A DNA stretch of 38,775 nt from Desulfobacterales bacterium (GTDB lineage: Bacteria; Desulfobacterota; Desulfobacteria; Desulfobacterales; Desulfobacteraceae). The notes below the pieces were generated by a model. It was not told where the DNA came from. It ran no database searches and saw nothing but the letters and a program-made list of their open reading frames with translations. The stretch spans positions 1-38,775 of the forward strand of contig JAKSAX010000321.1 in NCBI GenBank assembly GCA_022361395.1, written 5' to 3'. Numbering within the stretch: the stretch's first letter is position 1; each line of letters starts with the position of its first letter. A program made the position numbers and the translations under genes. Below are positions 7,808-16,885 of this stretch, one piece after another.

Positions 7808-8638
7808 TCAGGACCCTTCGGTCCAGGTGATGTCCGGTGCATTTCTGGGGGGCATGCGGTGATAGGCGAATTTCGGATATCCTGCCATCATGGCCCCATA
7901 GGTTTTAAGGCCTTTGTTTTTGCCCAGTTTTTCCGCCAGCGGGGCATGGGCCGAGGCTGCAATGAGAAAATAACCGCACCAGCAGGTGCCCACATCAAAG
8001 GACTGGGCAGCCAGGTCCAGATAGGTCATGGCAATGGTGCAGGCGGGCGGTGCTGTGGGGTTTGCCTCCGGCCCCTGGGCCAGGATAAGGGTGGGGGCAT
8101 TCCGGGTTACCACATCCATACCGAATTTCCAGGCGCCGATAAGCATGTCCAGATGAAGGGACTTGGCAAACTTGGGATTTTTCTTCAGGGTGAGCTTCAT
8201 CCAGTCAATGACCATGCCGGTATGCTCCTTGACAATGTCCCTGCCGTTGAGCACCCGCCATCGGACCGGCTGCATATTATGGCCGGAGGGTGCAAAGGAT
8301 GCCAGGCGGATCATTTCGGACAATGTTTCCTTTTCCACGGGCGTCTCTTTAAAATTCCGGATGGACCGCCGGGCTCTCAGGAAATGCTCGGTCTGTGCCG
8401 TGGTAAGCGTCATCTCCCTTTCCACGGCAAGACAGTCTGCAGGGGCTAACTTCTCATGGATCACGGCTTCATGGGGACAGACAGCCACGCAATGACCGCA
8501 GTTAATGCACATTCGGGAAGCATTGGCCCCTGGAGCGGGAAAGGCCCCCTTTTTCCACTGGATGACGGCCATGGGGCATTCAGCTGCGCAGATACCATCT
8601 TTTTTACAACGGGTTTCATCAATGGTCAGTAAACTCAT
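7808..8638 (-). CDS. Ferredoxin-nitroreductase fusion protein
   Basis: A 276-residue flavoenzyme with an N-terminal two-cluster ferredoxin domain (residues 1-60) and a nitroreductase domain (about 80-270: RRSIRNFKETPV, SFAPSGHNMQPVRW, and a GTCWCGYF segment near the flavin site). The family transfers electrons from ferredoxin clusters to FMN and reduces nitro or quinone-like substrates; the physiological substrate is unknown. Cluster II has four cysteines (Cys44, 47, 50, 54). In cluster I the second ligand is replaced: C11-x-x-D14-x-x-C17-x3-C21. A C-x-x-D motif is known from ferredoxins that hold a [3Fe-4S] or labile [4Fe-4S] cluster. The ATG at 8636-8638 has AAAGGA upstream and begins the conserved domain; longer upstream reading is unlikely. 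It appears monocistronic and ends at a hairpin terminator. Confidence 0.85.
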   Translation of the reverse strand: MSLLTIDETRCKKDGICAAECPMAVIQWKKGAFPAPGANASRMCINCGHCVAVCPHEAVIHEKLAPADCLAVEREMTLTTAQTEHFLRARRSIRNFKETPVEKETLSEMIRLASFAPSGHNMQPVRWRVLNGRDIVKEHTGMVIDWMKLTLKKNPKFAKSLHLDMLIGAWKFGMDVVTRNAPTLILAQGPEANPTAPPACTIAMTYLDLAAQSFDVGTCWCGYFLIAASAHAPLAEKLGKNKGLKTYGAMMAGYPKFAYHRMPPRNAPDITWTEGS

Positions 8639-9028
8639 TTTTTTTCCTTTCGGTGTGTGATTCCGCGTTAAGGGCAGGTAAGCTTGGGAATCCGGTTTTT
8701 CCGGATAATGAAAAACCAGAATTAACCTTGTATATGGCCTGAGCCGCGCCAAAGGTGCTATACCAGAATTCCGGGGTCGGAACAATTCTTAATTCAACGG
8801 TGTAACAGGTGGAAAACGGAAAATCTATAAAAGCTGAAATATGGCTGGAGGCGGAAGGTTTACTTTTTTGGTTTAGTGGAGTTTAAACTTGTAAAATTGA
8901 GCCGGATTTGGTAAGAGTACGTGTTTATATACTTATTTGCATTTCAAATTTGGCTGGCCCTTTAATTCCCTTTGAATGGCTGGCCTTAATAGTATTAATA
9001 AACACTTTTTTCCTTTCTGGAGGCTTAT
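8639..9028 (+). promoter_or_regulatory. guaB upstream region with GGCTGGCC direct repeats
   Basis: This 390-bp region separates the divergent nitroreductase and guaB genes and should hold both promoters. GGCTGGCC occurs at 8952-8959 and 8978-8985, 26 bp apart start to start, each followed by a TTAAT-like sequence; this could be a repressor or activator site. A small hairpin ATCCGG-TTTTT-CCGGAT is at 8690-8706. The guaB ribosome binding site is TGGAGG about 8 nt before the ATG. I found no convincing -35/-10 pair by eye. Confidence 0.4.
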
Positions 9029-10498
9029 ATGTCCAACGTATTACCCGAACAGGGACTCTCCTTTGATGATGTCCTTCTTGTTCCCGATTATTCAGCCATC
9101 CTGCCTGACGAAGTCCAGACACGTACCCGGCTAACCAAAGAACTTGAACTGAATATTCCCATTGTCAGTGCTGCCATGGATACAGTCACGGAAGCGCTGA
9201 CAGCCATAAGCATGGCCCGCGCCGGCGGCCTGGGGTTTATTCACCGGAACCTGAGTATTGAGGAACAGGCCGTTGAGGTGGACCGGGTTAAAAAGAGCGA
9301 GAGCGGAATGATCGTTGATCCGGTAACGGTTCATCCTGATGCCACCATTTCCGAAGTCCTTCAGATCATGGCCAAATACCGGATTTCCGGGATTCCTGTG
9401 GTTGAAGGGGATAAGCTGGTGGGCATTGTCACCAACAGGGACCTGAGGTTTGAAACCAATCTTGACAAACCGGCCCGGGAAGTCATGACCAGTGAAGATC
9501 TTGTCACTGTGCCTGAAAAATGCAGCCTTGAAGAATCCAAAATCATGCTGCACAAGCACAGAATCGAAAAATTGCTGGTGGTGAATCCCCAGGGCAAGCT
9601 CAAGGGCCTGATCACCATCAAGGATATTGAAAAAATTAAGAAATATCCCAATGCCTGCAAGGATTCCCTGGGACGCCTGAGGGCCGGTGCGGCAATAGGC
9701 GTGGGGTCCGATATGATGGAGCGGGTGGAAGCCCTGTTGACAGCGGGCGCCGATGCCCTGGTCATAGACACCTCCCATGGCCATTCCAAAAATGTCATTG
9801 ATGCGGTGGCGCGGATCAAGGCGGCATTTCCCAGCAGTCAACTGATTGCCGGTAATGTGGCCACTGAAGTTGGCGCCAAGGCCCTGATTGACGCAGGGGT
9901 TGATGCGGTTAAAATCGGTATCGGACCCGGTTCCATCTGCACCACGCGTATTGTGGCAGGTGTCGGGGTTCCCCAGTTGACTGCCGTTCAGAACTGTGCC
10001 GCCATTTCCAAGAAAACCGGGGTCCCCATCATTGCAGACGGCGGTATCAAATTCTCCGGTGATGTTGCCAAGGCACTGGGGGCGGGTGCTGATTCCGTCA
10101 TGCTGGGAAGCCTGCTGGCAGGAACCGCCGAGAGCCCGGGTGAAATCGTGATCTACCAGGGACGGTCTTACAAGGCCTACCGCGGCATGGGATCTGTTGA
10201 GGCAATGAAAAAGGGCAGCTCCGACCGGTACTACCAGAAAGATACTGATGCGGACGAAGAGCTTGTACCCGAGGGTATTGTCGGCCGGATCCCCTACAGG
10301 GGCACGGTCCGTGAGAATATTGTCCAGATGATCGGCGGCCTTAAAGCCGGTATGGGATATCTTGGGGCCAGCTCCATTGAAGAACTCCACGAAAAGGCAA
10401 AATTTGTAAAAATTTCCGCTGCCGGTCTCAGAGAGAGCCATGTTCATGATGTTGTCATCACCAAAGAGGCGCCCAACTACAGAGTGGAGGGCGATTAA
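9029..10498 (+). CDS. guaB: Inosine-5'-monophosphate dehydrogenase
   Basis: Oxidises IMP to XMP with NAD+, the first committed step of guanine nucleotide synthesis. The 489-residue length is standard. The barrel begins [14 protein letters not shown]; residues about 95-205 form two CBS domains ([24 protein letters not shown]) that bind nucleotides and regulate the enzyme. The catalytic loop is GPGSICTTR with Cys304, followed by [17 protein letters not shown] and the flap segment with KGSSDRY. The start is set by TGGAGG upstream and by the conserved N-terminus. dnaE follows after only 6 nt, so the two are probably co-transcribed, an arrangement known in other deltaproteobacterial genomes only to my recollection. 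Confidence 0.97.
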   Translation: MSNVLPEQGLSFDDVLLVPDYSAILPDEVQTRTRLTKELELNIPIVSAAMDTVTEALTAISMARAGGLGFIHRNLSIEEQAVEVDRVKKSESGMIVDPVTVHPDATISEVLQIMAKYRISGIPVVEGDKLVGIVTNRDLRFETNLDKPAREVMTSEDLVTVPEKCSLEESKIMLHKHRIEKLLVVNPQGKLKGLITIKDIEKIKKYPNACKDSLGRLRAGAAIGVGSDMMERVEALLTAGADALVIDTSHGHSKNVIDAVARIKAAFPSSQLIAGNVATEVGAKALIDAGVDAVKIGIGPGSICTTRIVAGVGVPQLTAVQNCAAISKKTGVPIIADGGIKFSGDVAKALGAGADSVMLGSLLAGTAESPGEIVIYQGRSYKAYRGMGSVEAMKKGSSDRYYQKDTDADEELVPEGIVGRIPYRGTVRENIVQMIGGLKAGMGYLGASSIEELHEKAKFVKISAAGLRESHVHDVVITKEAPNYRVEGD

Positions 10499-10504
10499 GC
10501 CATA

Positions 10505-13500
10505 ATGACAGACGCAAAATCCCCGTTTTACCATCTTCACCTGCATACCGAATACTCACTGCTTGACGGGGCCATCCGGCTGGATTCCCTGTTGAACCGG
10601 TGCAAAGAGTACAACATGGATGCCGTGTCAATGACGGATCACGGTACCATGTTCGGTGTGGCTGAATTCCATGAAAAAGCATCCAAGGCCGGCATCAAGC
10701 CGGTGCTTGGATGTGAGGTTTATGTAGCCCCCAGAACCCTGAACGACAGGACGCAGATGGATAAAAAAGGGTTAAACCACCTGGTGCTCCTGGCCAGGGA
10801 CAGGGTAGGGTATACCAACCTTTGCAAGCTTGTGTCCGTGGCACAGCTCAAGGGGTTCTATTACAAGCCGAGAATCGACAAGGAGCTGCTTGCCGAACAC
10901 AGCGAGGGGCTGATCGGTCTGTCCGCCTGCCTCAAAGGGGCTGTTCCCCAGGCTATTCTTGCCGGTGATATGGCGCGTGCCGATGAAATGGCGCTCTTCT
11001 ATCAGAAGACCCTCGGGGAGGGGAACTTTTTCCTGGAAGTCCAGGAAAACGGGATGGATATCCAGCACAAGGTCAATGAAGGCCTGCTGGACATCCACCA
11101 GCGTCTGTCCATTCCCATGGTGGCCACCAACGACTGCCATTACCTGTCCAAGGGAGATGCCAAAGCCCACGAGGTCCTGCTCTGCATCCAGACCGGTGAC
11201 ACCTATGACAATCCCAACCGGTTCAGGTTTGATTCCGACGAGCTTTACTTTAAATCCCCCGAGGAAATGGAAAAAACCCTTGGACAGTTTCCGGGCGCCA
11301 TTGAGAATACCCGGGACATCATCTCCAGGTGTAATGTGGAGTTCGGGGACAAGACCTATCATTTTCCCGTATACTCCCAGGATGAGAACGTCACTGAGGA
11401 CGAACTGTTTGAAAAACTGGCCATGGAGGGTTTTGAAGAGCGCCTGGCCAAGATAAAGGCCAGAAACCCTGACGTTGATGAGCAATTGTACAGGGACAGA
11501 ATCAAATATGAAATCGACATTATCCTGGACATGGGGTTTCCGGGGTACTTTCTCATTGTTGCCGATTTTATAAATCACTCCATAGATATCGGGGTGCCGG
11601 TGGGGCCGGGCAGGGGATCTGCAGCAGGATCCATGGTGGCATATGCAATGAGGATTACGGCCCTGGATCCCATTGAACACGGGCTCATCTTTGAGCGTTT
11701 TTTGAATCCGGCCCGTATCTCCATGCCTGATATTGATGTGGACTTCTGTATTGAAGGCCGGGACCAGATTTACAAGTATACCATTGACCGGTACGGCGGC
11801 CCCGACTATGTCTGCCAGATCATCACCTTTGGAAAACTCAAGGCCAAGGCCGTTATAAGGGATGTGGGAAGGGCCCTGGGCATTCTGCTCTCCGAGGTGG
11901 ACGAGATTGCCAAGATGATCCCGGACATGTCCAAAAACCTTACCAAGGCTATTGAAGAGGTGCCGGCCATCAGGGATAAGTGCAACGAAACCCCTGAAAA
12001 GGCCCAGATGCTTGAAATAGCCATGCTTCTGGAAGGATTGCCCAGGCATGCCTCCACCCATGCGGCCGGTGTTGTGGTCTCTGACAAACCCCTGTGCGAG
12101 TACCTGCCCCTGTTCAAAGGCAAGGAAGGGGAAACCATCACCCAGTTTGACATGAACTACACGGAAAAGCAGGGGCTGGTTAAGTTTGACTTCCTTGGGC
12201 TGCGCAACCTGACCGTTATCAAGAATTGTATCGGGCTCATTGAAAAGCAGGGCAAGGAACCCCCGGATCTTCTTCACCTGAACTATGAAGATGAAAAAAC
12301 ATTTGAGCTGCTCAGAAGTTCGGATACCACCGGTGTGTTCCAGCTTGAAAGCTCCGGCATGAAAGAGCTGATCTCGCGGCTCAAGCCGGCAACCTTCTCA
12401 GATATTGTCGCACTGGTCGCCCTTTACCGGCCCGGTCCCCTGGATTCGGGTATGGCCGACTCCTATGTGGAGAGAAAACACGGCCGTGAAGAGGTGGACT
12501 ATATCTTTGATGAACTGAAAGATGTCCTGGACGAAACCTACGGGGTTATCCTGTACCAGGAGCAGGTCATGAAGATTGCGGGCGTCCTTGCCAATTACTC
12601 CATGGCAGATGCAGACGGCCTGCGTAAAGCCATGGGTAAAAAAATCGTTGCCATGATGGAAGAGCACCGGGCACTTTTCATGAAGGGTGCCGAAGAAAAC
12701 GGCCACGATCTCAAGAAGGCTGAGATGATCTTTGACCTCATGGAAAAATTCGGCGGATACGGATTTAATAAATCCCATAGTGCCGCCTATGCCCTGATTT
12801 CCTATCAGACCGCCTATCTCAAGGCCAATTTCCCCCTGGAGTTTATTGCAGCCCTGATGACATCGGAACGGAGTAACTCCGATGCCGTTCTCAAATATAT
12901 GGACGAATGCCGCTCCCACCAGATCAAGGTACTGCCCCCTGACGTGAATCAGAGTGATGCTTTTTTCACGGTTGACAACGGGTCTATCCGTTTTGGCATG
13001 GCCGCTGTAAAAGGGGTTGGGGATGCCGCAATTGACACCATTGTCGAGGTCAGGGAAAAGGACGGTCCCTACAAGAGCCTCTATGATTTCTGCGAGCGGG
13101 TGAACACCAGCAAAGCCAACAAAAAAGTATTGGAGGCCCTGATTAAATGCGGGGCCTTTGACTCAACAGGCAAACGGCGCAGCCAGATGATGGCCGTTCT
13201 CGAAGAAGCCCTGGACCACGGGTCCAGGATACAGAGGGAAAAGGCTGACTCCCAGCTGGATCTTTTCGCCGATTCCGGCATGGGAGTGGAAGTGCCTTTA
13301 TCCGTGCCCAAGATGCCGACCATTGACGAGTGGGAGGACAACGCCCTTCTGGAGCTGGAAAAAGAGGCTCTGGGCTTTTATATTACCGGCCATCCCATGG
13401 ATAAATATGCGGACAGCATTAAAAAATACGCCAGTGTAAACACCCTGACGGTCCAGGATGTGGCCAATGAGCGGATGATCCGCATCGGCGGAACCCTGAA

Positions 13501-14032
13501 GGTGTTAAAGGTCCATAAGACCAAAAAAGGGGATATGATGGCCTTCTGCGCCATTGAAGACCAGTACCAGTCCATTGAAGTGGTGGTCTTTCCCAATCTC
13601 TATGCAAAAACCCACACCCTCCTCTCACAGGAGCAGGTGGTCATCCTTGAGGCAGAGGTTCAAAAGACCGAGAACGCGGTTAAACTTTTGGGAGAAAAAA
13701 TTGTTCCCATTGCCCAGGCTGAAAACGAATGGACATCCGGGATTCTCATTCAGGTGGATGCGTCCCGCCACGGCATTGATACCCTGGAACAGATCAAGCC
13801 GGTGATAGAGCGGTATCCCGGGGACTGTATCTCCTTTCTCAAGATCAGGATAGATGAGAAGCATCCCCCTGTACTGGTTAAGCTGGGGGATGAGTACCGG
13901 GCTGATGCCCACCCCACCTATTTCCAGGAGGTGGAAACCATTTTGGGGAAAGGGGCCATTGAAACCAAATGTGCGCCTGTAAAAGAGAAGGGCAAGAAAA
14001 AACGCTGGCAGAAAAAGAAGAGCCCGGCCTAA
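10505..14032 (+). CDS. dnaE: DNA polymerase III subunit alpha
   Basis: The 1175-residue replicative polymerase. An N-terminal PHP domain (residues 1 to about 210, HLHLHTEYSLLDGAI and MTDHGTMFG) is followed by the C-family polymerase core with GRGSAAGS near 369, PDIDVDF near 408-414 carrying two catalytic Asp residues, and KFDFLGL near 560 carrying the third. Later come the helix-hairpin-helix region (GGYGFNKSHSAAYA near 755 and the KGVGDAAI motif near 838) and an OB-fold domain near 990-1065 (RIGGTLKVLKVHKTKKG). The C-terminus is a short basic tail. The length is that of the DnaE1 type. Start ATG lies 6 nt after guaB, with the GGAGGG at the guaB 3' end as the nearest Shine-Dalgarno-like sequence, so some translational coupling is likely. 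Confidence 0.97.
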   Translation: MTDAKSPFYHLHLHTEYSLLDGAIRLDSLLNRCKEYNMDAVSMTDHGTMFGVAEFHEKASKAGIKPVLGCEVYVAPRTLNDRTQMDKKGLNHLVLLARDRVGYTNLCKLVSVAQLKGFYYKPRIDKELLAEHSEGLIGLSACLKGAVPQAILAGDMARADEMALFYQKTLGEGNFFLEVQENGMDIQHKVNEGLLDIHQRLSIPMVATNDCHYLSKGDAKAHEVLLCIQTGDTYDNPNRFRFDSDELYFKSPEEMEKTLGQFPGAIENTRDIISRCNVEFGDKTYHFPVYSQDENVTEDELFEKLAMEGFEERLAKIKARNPDVDEQLYRDRIKYEIDIILDMGFPGYFLIVADFINHSIDIGVPVGPGRGSAAGSMVAYAMRITALDPIEHGLIFERFLNPARISMPDIDVDFCIEGRDQIYKYTIDRYGGPDYVCQIITFGKLKAKAVIRDVGRALGILLSEVDEIAKMIPDMSKNLTKAIEEVPAIRDKCNETPEKAQMLEIAMLLEGLPRHASTHAAGVVVSDKPLCEYLPLFKGKEGETITQFDMNYTEKQGLVKFDFLGLRNLTVIKNCIGLIEKQGKEPPDLLHLNYEDEKTFELLRSSDTTGVFQLESSGMKELISRLKPATFSDIVALVALYRPGPLDSGMADSYVERKHGREEVDYIFDELKDVLDETYGVILYQEQVMKIAGVLANYSMADADGLRKAMGKKIVAMMEEHRALFMKGAEENGHDLKKAEMIFDLMEKFGGYGFNKSHSAAYALISYQTAYLKANFPLEFIAALMTSERSNSDAVLKYMDECRSHQIKVLPPDVNQSDAFFTVDNGSIRFGMAAVKGVGDAAIDTIVEVREKDGPYKSLYDFCERVNTSKANKKVLEALIKCGAFDSTGKRRSQMMAVLEEALDHGSRIQREKADSQLDLFADSGMGVEVPLSVPKMPTIDEWEDNALLELEKEALGFYITGHPMDKYADSIKKYASVNTLTVQDVANERMIRIGGTLKVLKVHKTKKGDMMAFCAIEDQYQSIEVVVFPNLYAKTHTLLSQEQVVILEAEVQKTENAVKLLGEKIVPIAQAENEWTSGILIQVDASRHGIDTLEQIKPVIERYPGDCISFLKIRIDEKHPPVLVKLGDEYRADAHPTYFQEVETILGKGAIETKCAPVKEKGKKKRWQKKKSPA

Positions 14033-14053
14033 ACCCGGTCCGGCAACCCTTGC

Positions 14054-14638
14054 CTATTTTATTACCGATATCTGATTAATCACCTTGCGGTCGCCTGCAT
14101 TCATCTGTGCAATGGCGGCCGCCTGTTGCTTCTGGGACTGGGATTTAACGCTCCCGGAAAGAAGGATCCGGGTGGGAGTGGTCTCCACAACAATGGGCTG
14201 GGGCCCTACGACCGGGTCCCGGAGCAGGTTCAGCTTGATCTTCTGACTGATCATGCCTTCTGTTGTTTCAAAGGTGGTCCCGCGGTGGGCCACCCGGAGG
14301 CGGTTCTCTATCCTTCCGACCCCTTCAACGGTTCTGATCAGGTCCGCAACCATGCGCCTGTGATAATCATCCTGGGCCGTGCCGGTAAGATAAACCACAC
14401 CGTGCCGAACTGTGATATCAATCCCGTCCTGATCCACCAGATCATCAGAAAAGATCTTTGTCTTAATCCGGGCCAGGGTCAGTGAATCATCCATGACAGT
14501 GGTAAATGACCTGGGCGCCTCCTGGGGGGAGGCAGTGTAATAAACCGGGGATCCCGTGTTGGAAGATGATCCGCACCCTAATGTCAGAATGAGGTACAGG
14601 GAGATTATCAGGACAGCATATGGGCGTGTGGCGTTCAT
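14054..14638 (-). CDS. BON-domain lipoprotein (OsmY/DolP-like)
   Basis: A 194-residue envelope protein. The N-terminus is a lipoprotein signal with hydrophobic residues 8-20 and Cys22 in TLGCGSS. Two BON domains follow, about residues 48-113 (DDSLTLARIKTKI, GVVYLTGTAQDD, RIENRLRV) and 124-192 (GMISQKIKLNLLRD, RILLSGSVKS, KVINQISVIK). Two-BON lipoproteins such as DolP bind anionic phospholipid in the outer membrane of proteobacteria and support envelope integrity, so an outer-membrane role is likely. The gene starts directly after the stop of the upstream small membrane protein gene (TAAATG), which points to coupled translation. It is convergent with dnaE, 21 nt apart. Confidence 0.85.
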   Translation of the reverse strand: MNATRPYAVLIISLYLILTLGCGSSSNTGSPVYYTASPQEAPRSFTTVMDDSLTLARIKTKIFSDDLVDQDGIDITVRHGVVYLTGTAQDDYHRRMVADLIRTVEGVGRIENRLRVAHRGTTFETTEGMISQKIKLNLLRDPVVGPQPIVVETTPTRILLSGSVKSQSQKQQAAAIAQMNAGDRKVINQISVIK

Positions 14639-14896
14639 TTATTCAAAATCATCCAGGTTCAGGTTGTCAAGATCGGAAAGGTCCATGTCTTTGAGCAGGT
14701 CATCCTCATCCGGTATGATGTCCTCGTCAATGATGACCTCTTCCCTTTTAACCGGTTTCGGCGGTTCCGGCTCTTCTTCAACCTCTTTTGGAAAAAAATA
14801 CTGCATCAGGCTCAGGAAACAGAGATAGAGGACAAAGCCGAGACCGGCCGTGTTCAGAATCAGAATGATGGTGCCAAAGATGTTTTTTGCCAGCAT
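14639..14896 (-). CDS. Small single-pass membrane protein with acidic tail
   Basis: 85 residues. One transmembrane helix spans about residues 8-33 (IILILNTAGLGFVLYLCFLS region). It is followed by a Pro/Glu-rich linker and a strongly acidic tail rich in Asp, Glu and Leu (DEDDLLKDMDLSDLDN). No family is recognised. It is translationally coupled to the downstream BON lipoprotein (stop and start codons abut), which suggests a shared envelope function. Start ATG at 14894-14896; the divergent djlA-like gene begins 122 bp away, leaving room for two promoters. Low-complexity tails of this kind often serve as flexible docking segments, but that is only a guess here. Confidence 0.7.
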   Translation of the reverse strand: MLAKNIFGTIILILNTAGLGFVLYLCFLSLMQYFFPKEVEEEPEPPKPVKREEVIIDEDIIPDEDDLLKDMDLSDLDNLNLDDFE

Positions 14897-15018
14897 AAGT
14901 CCTCTGTTCTTCTTAAGTGTTTGACGCTCGAAACATTAGTGGTTATAGTAAATCTTCAACTTGGTGACAAGGGTTTTGATGATTAATTATTAGTATGGGC
15001 AAGAAATAAGGAAGAGGT

Positions 15019-15786
15019 ATGAGCTGGCTTGGGAAAATGATCGGCGGGACTATCGGATTTGCTTTGGGCGGACCCATCGGCGCAGTGGCAGGCGCTGCAT
15101 TCGGGCATACGTTTGTGGATAAAAAAGAGGAAGAATACCTCAAGTCCATACCGGGGAAAAGAGGCCCGGGGCTTTCATCCAACGAAGAGTCCCAGCTTGT
15201 TTTTTTTACAGCGGCTTTTTCCATGCTGGCCAAGATTTCAAAGGCGGACGGCCGGATCAATGAAAAGGAAATCAAGGCTGTTGAACGCTTTATGACCCAT
15301 GATCTTCAGCTTGATGCCTCAGGTCAGGAAACCGCTAAAAATATATTCAGGCAGGCAATATCCTCCCCGGAATCCTTTGAGGCCTTTGCGCGCCAGTTCC
15401 ACTCCGTTTTCCGATACCAGCCCAATATCCTGGAGTTGATGCTGGATGTGCTTCTCAGGGTGTCGGCGGCTGACGGAAGCATCTCTTCCGGTGAAGAAGC
15501 CATGCTCCAGTCTGCCGCAGCCATATTCGGCTATTCCCAATCGGATTTTCAGCAGATGCGGTCACGGTATGTCAGGAAAATCGATCCCTATTATGCCGTA
15601 CTGAAATGCGAGGAAACCGCAACAAACGATGAAATAAAGAAACAGTACAGGGCCCTGGCCCGGGAGTACCACCCTGACAAGATAGAGGCAAAAGGGCTTC
15701 CCGAGGAATTTATCAAACTTGCCAATGACAAGTTTAACGAACTTCAGGAAGCCTATGATCACATAAGAAAGGCCAGGGGGTTTTAG
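15019..15786 (+). CDS. djlA: DjlA-like co-chaperone (TerB plus DnaJ domain)
   Basis: A 255-residue protein with three parts. Residues 8-31 are a Gly/Ala-rich hydrophobic stretch (IGGTIGFALGGPIGAVAGAAFG), the likely membrane anchor as in DjlA. Residues 55-185 form a TerB-like helical domain with two repeated acidic ADG signatures (KADGRI near 76 and AADGSI near 150), probable metal-binding sites. Residues 188-255 are a C-terminal J domain with HPD at 218-220, needed to stimulate DnaK ATPase. It is slightly shorter than the E. coli homologue. ATG start with GGAAGAGG upstream. Its TAG interlocks with the TAA of the convergent ferredoxin gene, so no terminator fits between them. Confidence 0.9.
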   Translation: MSWLGKMIGGTIGFALGGPIGAVAGAAFGHTFVDKKEEEYLKSIPGKRGPGLSSNEESQLVFFTAAFSMLAKISKADGRINEKEIKAVERFMTHDLQLDASGQETAKNIFRQAISSPESFEAFARQFHSVFRYQPNILELMLDVLLRVSAADGSISSGEEAMLQSAAAIFGYSQSDFQQMRSRYVRKIDPYYAVLKCEETATNDEIKKQYRALAREYHPDKIEAKGLPEEFIKLANDKFNELQEAYDHIRKARGF

Positions 15787-16844
15787 AGCAGCCCCTTTTC
15801 CCCGGCGATTTTCATATAGGTCTCCACAAGGGTCTGCGGGGGCTCCCAGCGCTCCATATCCGGTTTGTCCATAAGGCTGATGGCGTCAAACTCACATGCA
15901 GTAACGCAGAGGCCGCAGCCGATGCAGCGCTCCCCGCTGACCACAGCCGTGATATCACCGTTTATCTCAATGGCGTCCATGGGACAGACCTCTTCACAGG
16001 CCTGGCATCCGGTACACCGGTCCCCTTCCACTGCAGCCCGGTAGTTGGAATTAACTATCCTTGCAGGGGCTTCGGACTTCTTGATATTGTGGAGAATCTG
16101 GCAGCAGCAGTCACAGCAAAGACAGATGTTCACGGCCTTGACCGAGTTGGACGGCTGAGCAACAAGCCCCTGTTCCGTTCCCTTCTTCACGATGTCAAGG
16201 GCTTCATCCTGGGTAATGGTGCGGCCGATACCGCGGCTTTCATACAAAAAGGCACCGCTGCCGAAAATCAGGCATGCCTCTTCCAGTTTGCCGCAGCCTT
16301 TACCGATCATAGTGTGTTCGGCCCTGCAGATGCAGGGGGCCACGAGGATTTTGGATTGTGCGCGGATCAGGTTTTCCAGGTGCTCGTGATCCATGATATT
16401 CAGTTCGGTATTCACTGCTTTGGCCACAGGTACGACTCTGAGCTGCTGGGTTTTGTGTGATTCCTGTTCCTTCATCAGGTAGGGCACATATTCGTTGAAA
16501 TCCCGGATCAGCTCCTCTGTGAGCCTGTTGACCTGGTATTCCCAGATTCCGACTACAAACTGGGCCAGCATGAAGAATTCGTTGCCCTCCCTTTCCGTGT
16601 AAATGATCAGGCCCTTGTGCCCCATGTCAACCAGGGTGTCATGGATCTCTCCGGCTGGCCTGCCTGCCCGCTGGGCAACAGCCTCAATGGGCTCGGGCAT
16701 CATGATAAGGGAGAGAGCCAACTCAGCCTCTTCAACGGTGAACAGCTGTTTGAGGATGCGCAGCTCAACCCCGGATCCGGTTTCGGGAAAACCGCCGGGG
16801 GTATTGTCCAGGTGTCGGGCCAGCTTCTTGTACACGTCAGTCAT
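15783..16844 (-). CDS. Winged-helix ferredoxin protein with extra cysteine-rich motifs
   Basis: 353 residues. The N-terminal about 95 residues look like a winged-helix segment (LKQLFTVEEAELALSL, AVAQRAGRP, LVDMGHKGLI). The C-terminus carries two [4Fe-4S] motifs: Cys277, 280, 283, 287 and Cys307, 310, 313, 317. Between them lie two unusual cysteine groups: C171-I-C173 with Cys184 and Cys191, and CLCCDCCC at 241-248, which could bind a further cluster or metal. Such proteins occur in anaerobes and are usually annotated only as 4Fe-4S binding proteins; the function is unknown. The gene lies 41 bp downstream of mtaB on the same strand, with GAGG 5 nt before the ATG, so it is probably the last gene of the mnmA-mtaB set. 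An electron-donor role for the radical-SAM MtaB is inference. Confidence 0.8.
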   Translation of the reverse strand: MTDVYKKLARHLDNTPGGFPETGSGVELRILKQLFTVEEAELALSLIMMPEPIEAVAQRAGRPAGEIHDTLVDMGHKGLIIYTEREGNEFFMLAQFVVGIWEYQVNRLTEELIRDFNEYVPYLMKEQESHKTQQLRVVPVAKAVNTELNIMDHEHLENLIRAQSKILVAPCICRAEHTMIGKGCGKLEEACLIFGSGAFLYESRGIGRTITQDEALDIVKKGTEQGLVAQPSNSVKAVNICLCCDCCCQILHNIKKSEAPARIVNSNYRAAVEGDRCTGCQACEEVCPMDAIEINGDITAVVSGERCIGCGLCVTACEFDAISLMDKPDMERWEPPQTLVETYMKIAGEKGLL

Positions 16845-16885
16845 GGGTGCCTCATTACCGGCTGGGGAGCCGAATTACAGGTTGA

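Noticed and set aside
9131-10546. Long minus-strand frame of 471 codons opposite guaB
   Set aside because: It is the antisense shadow of guaB with His/Gly-rich low-complexity composition and no domain. The same holds for 10772-12277 opposite dnaE.
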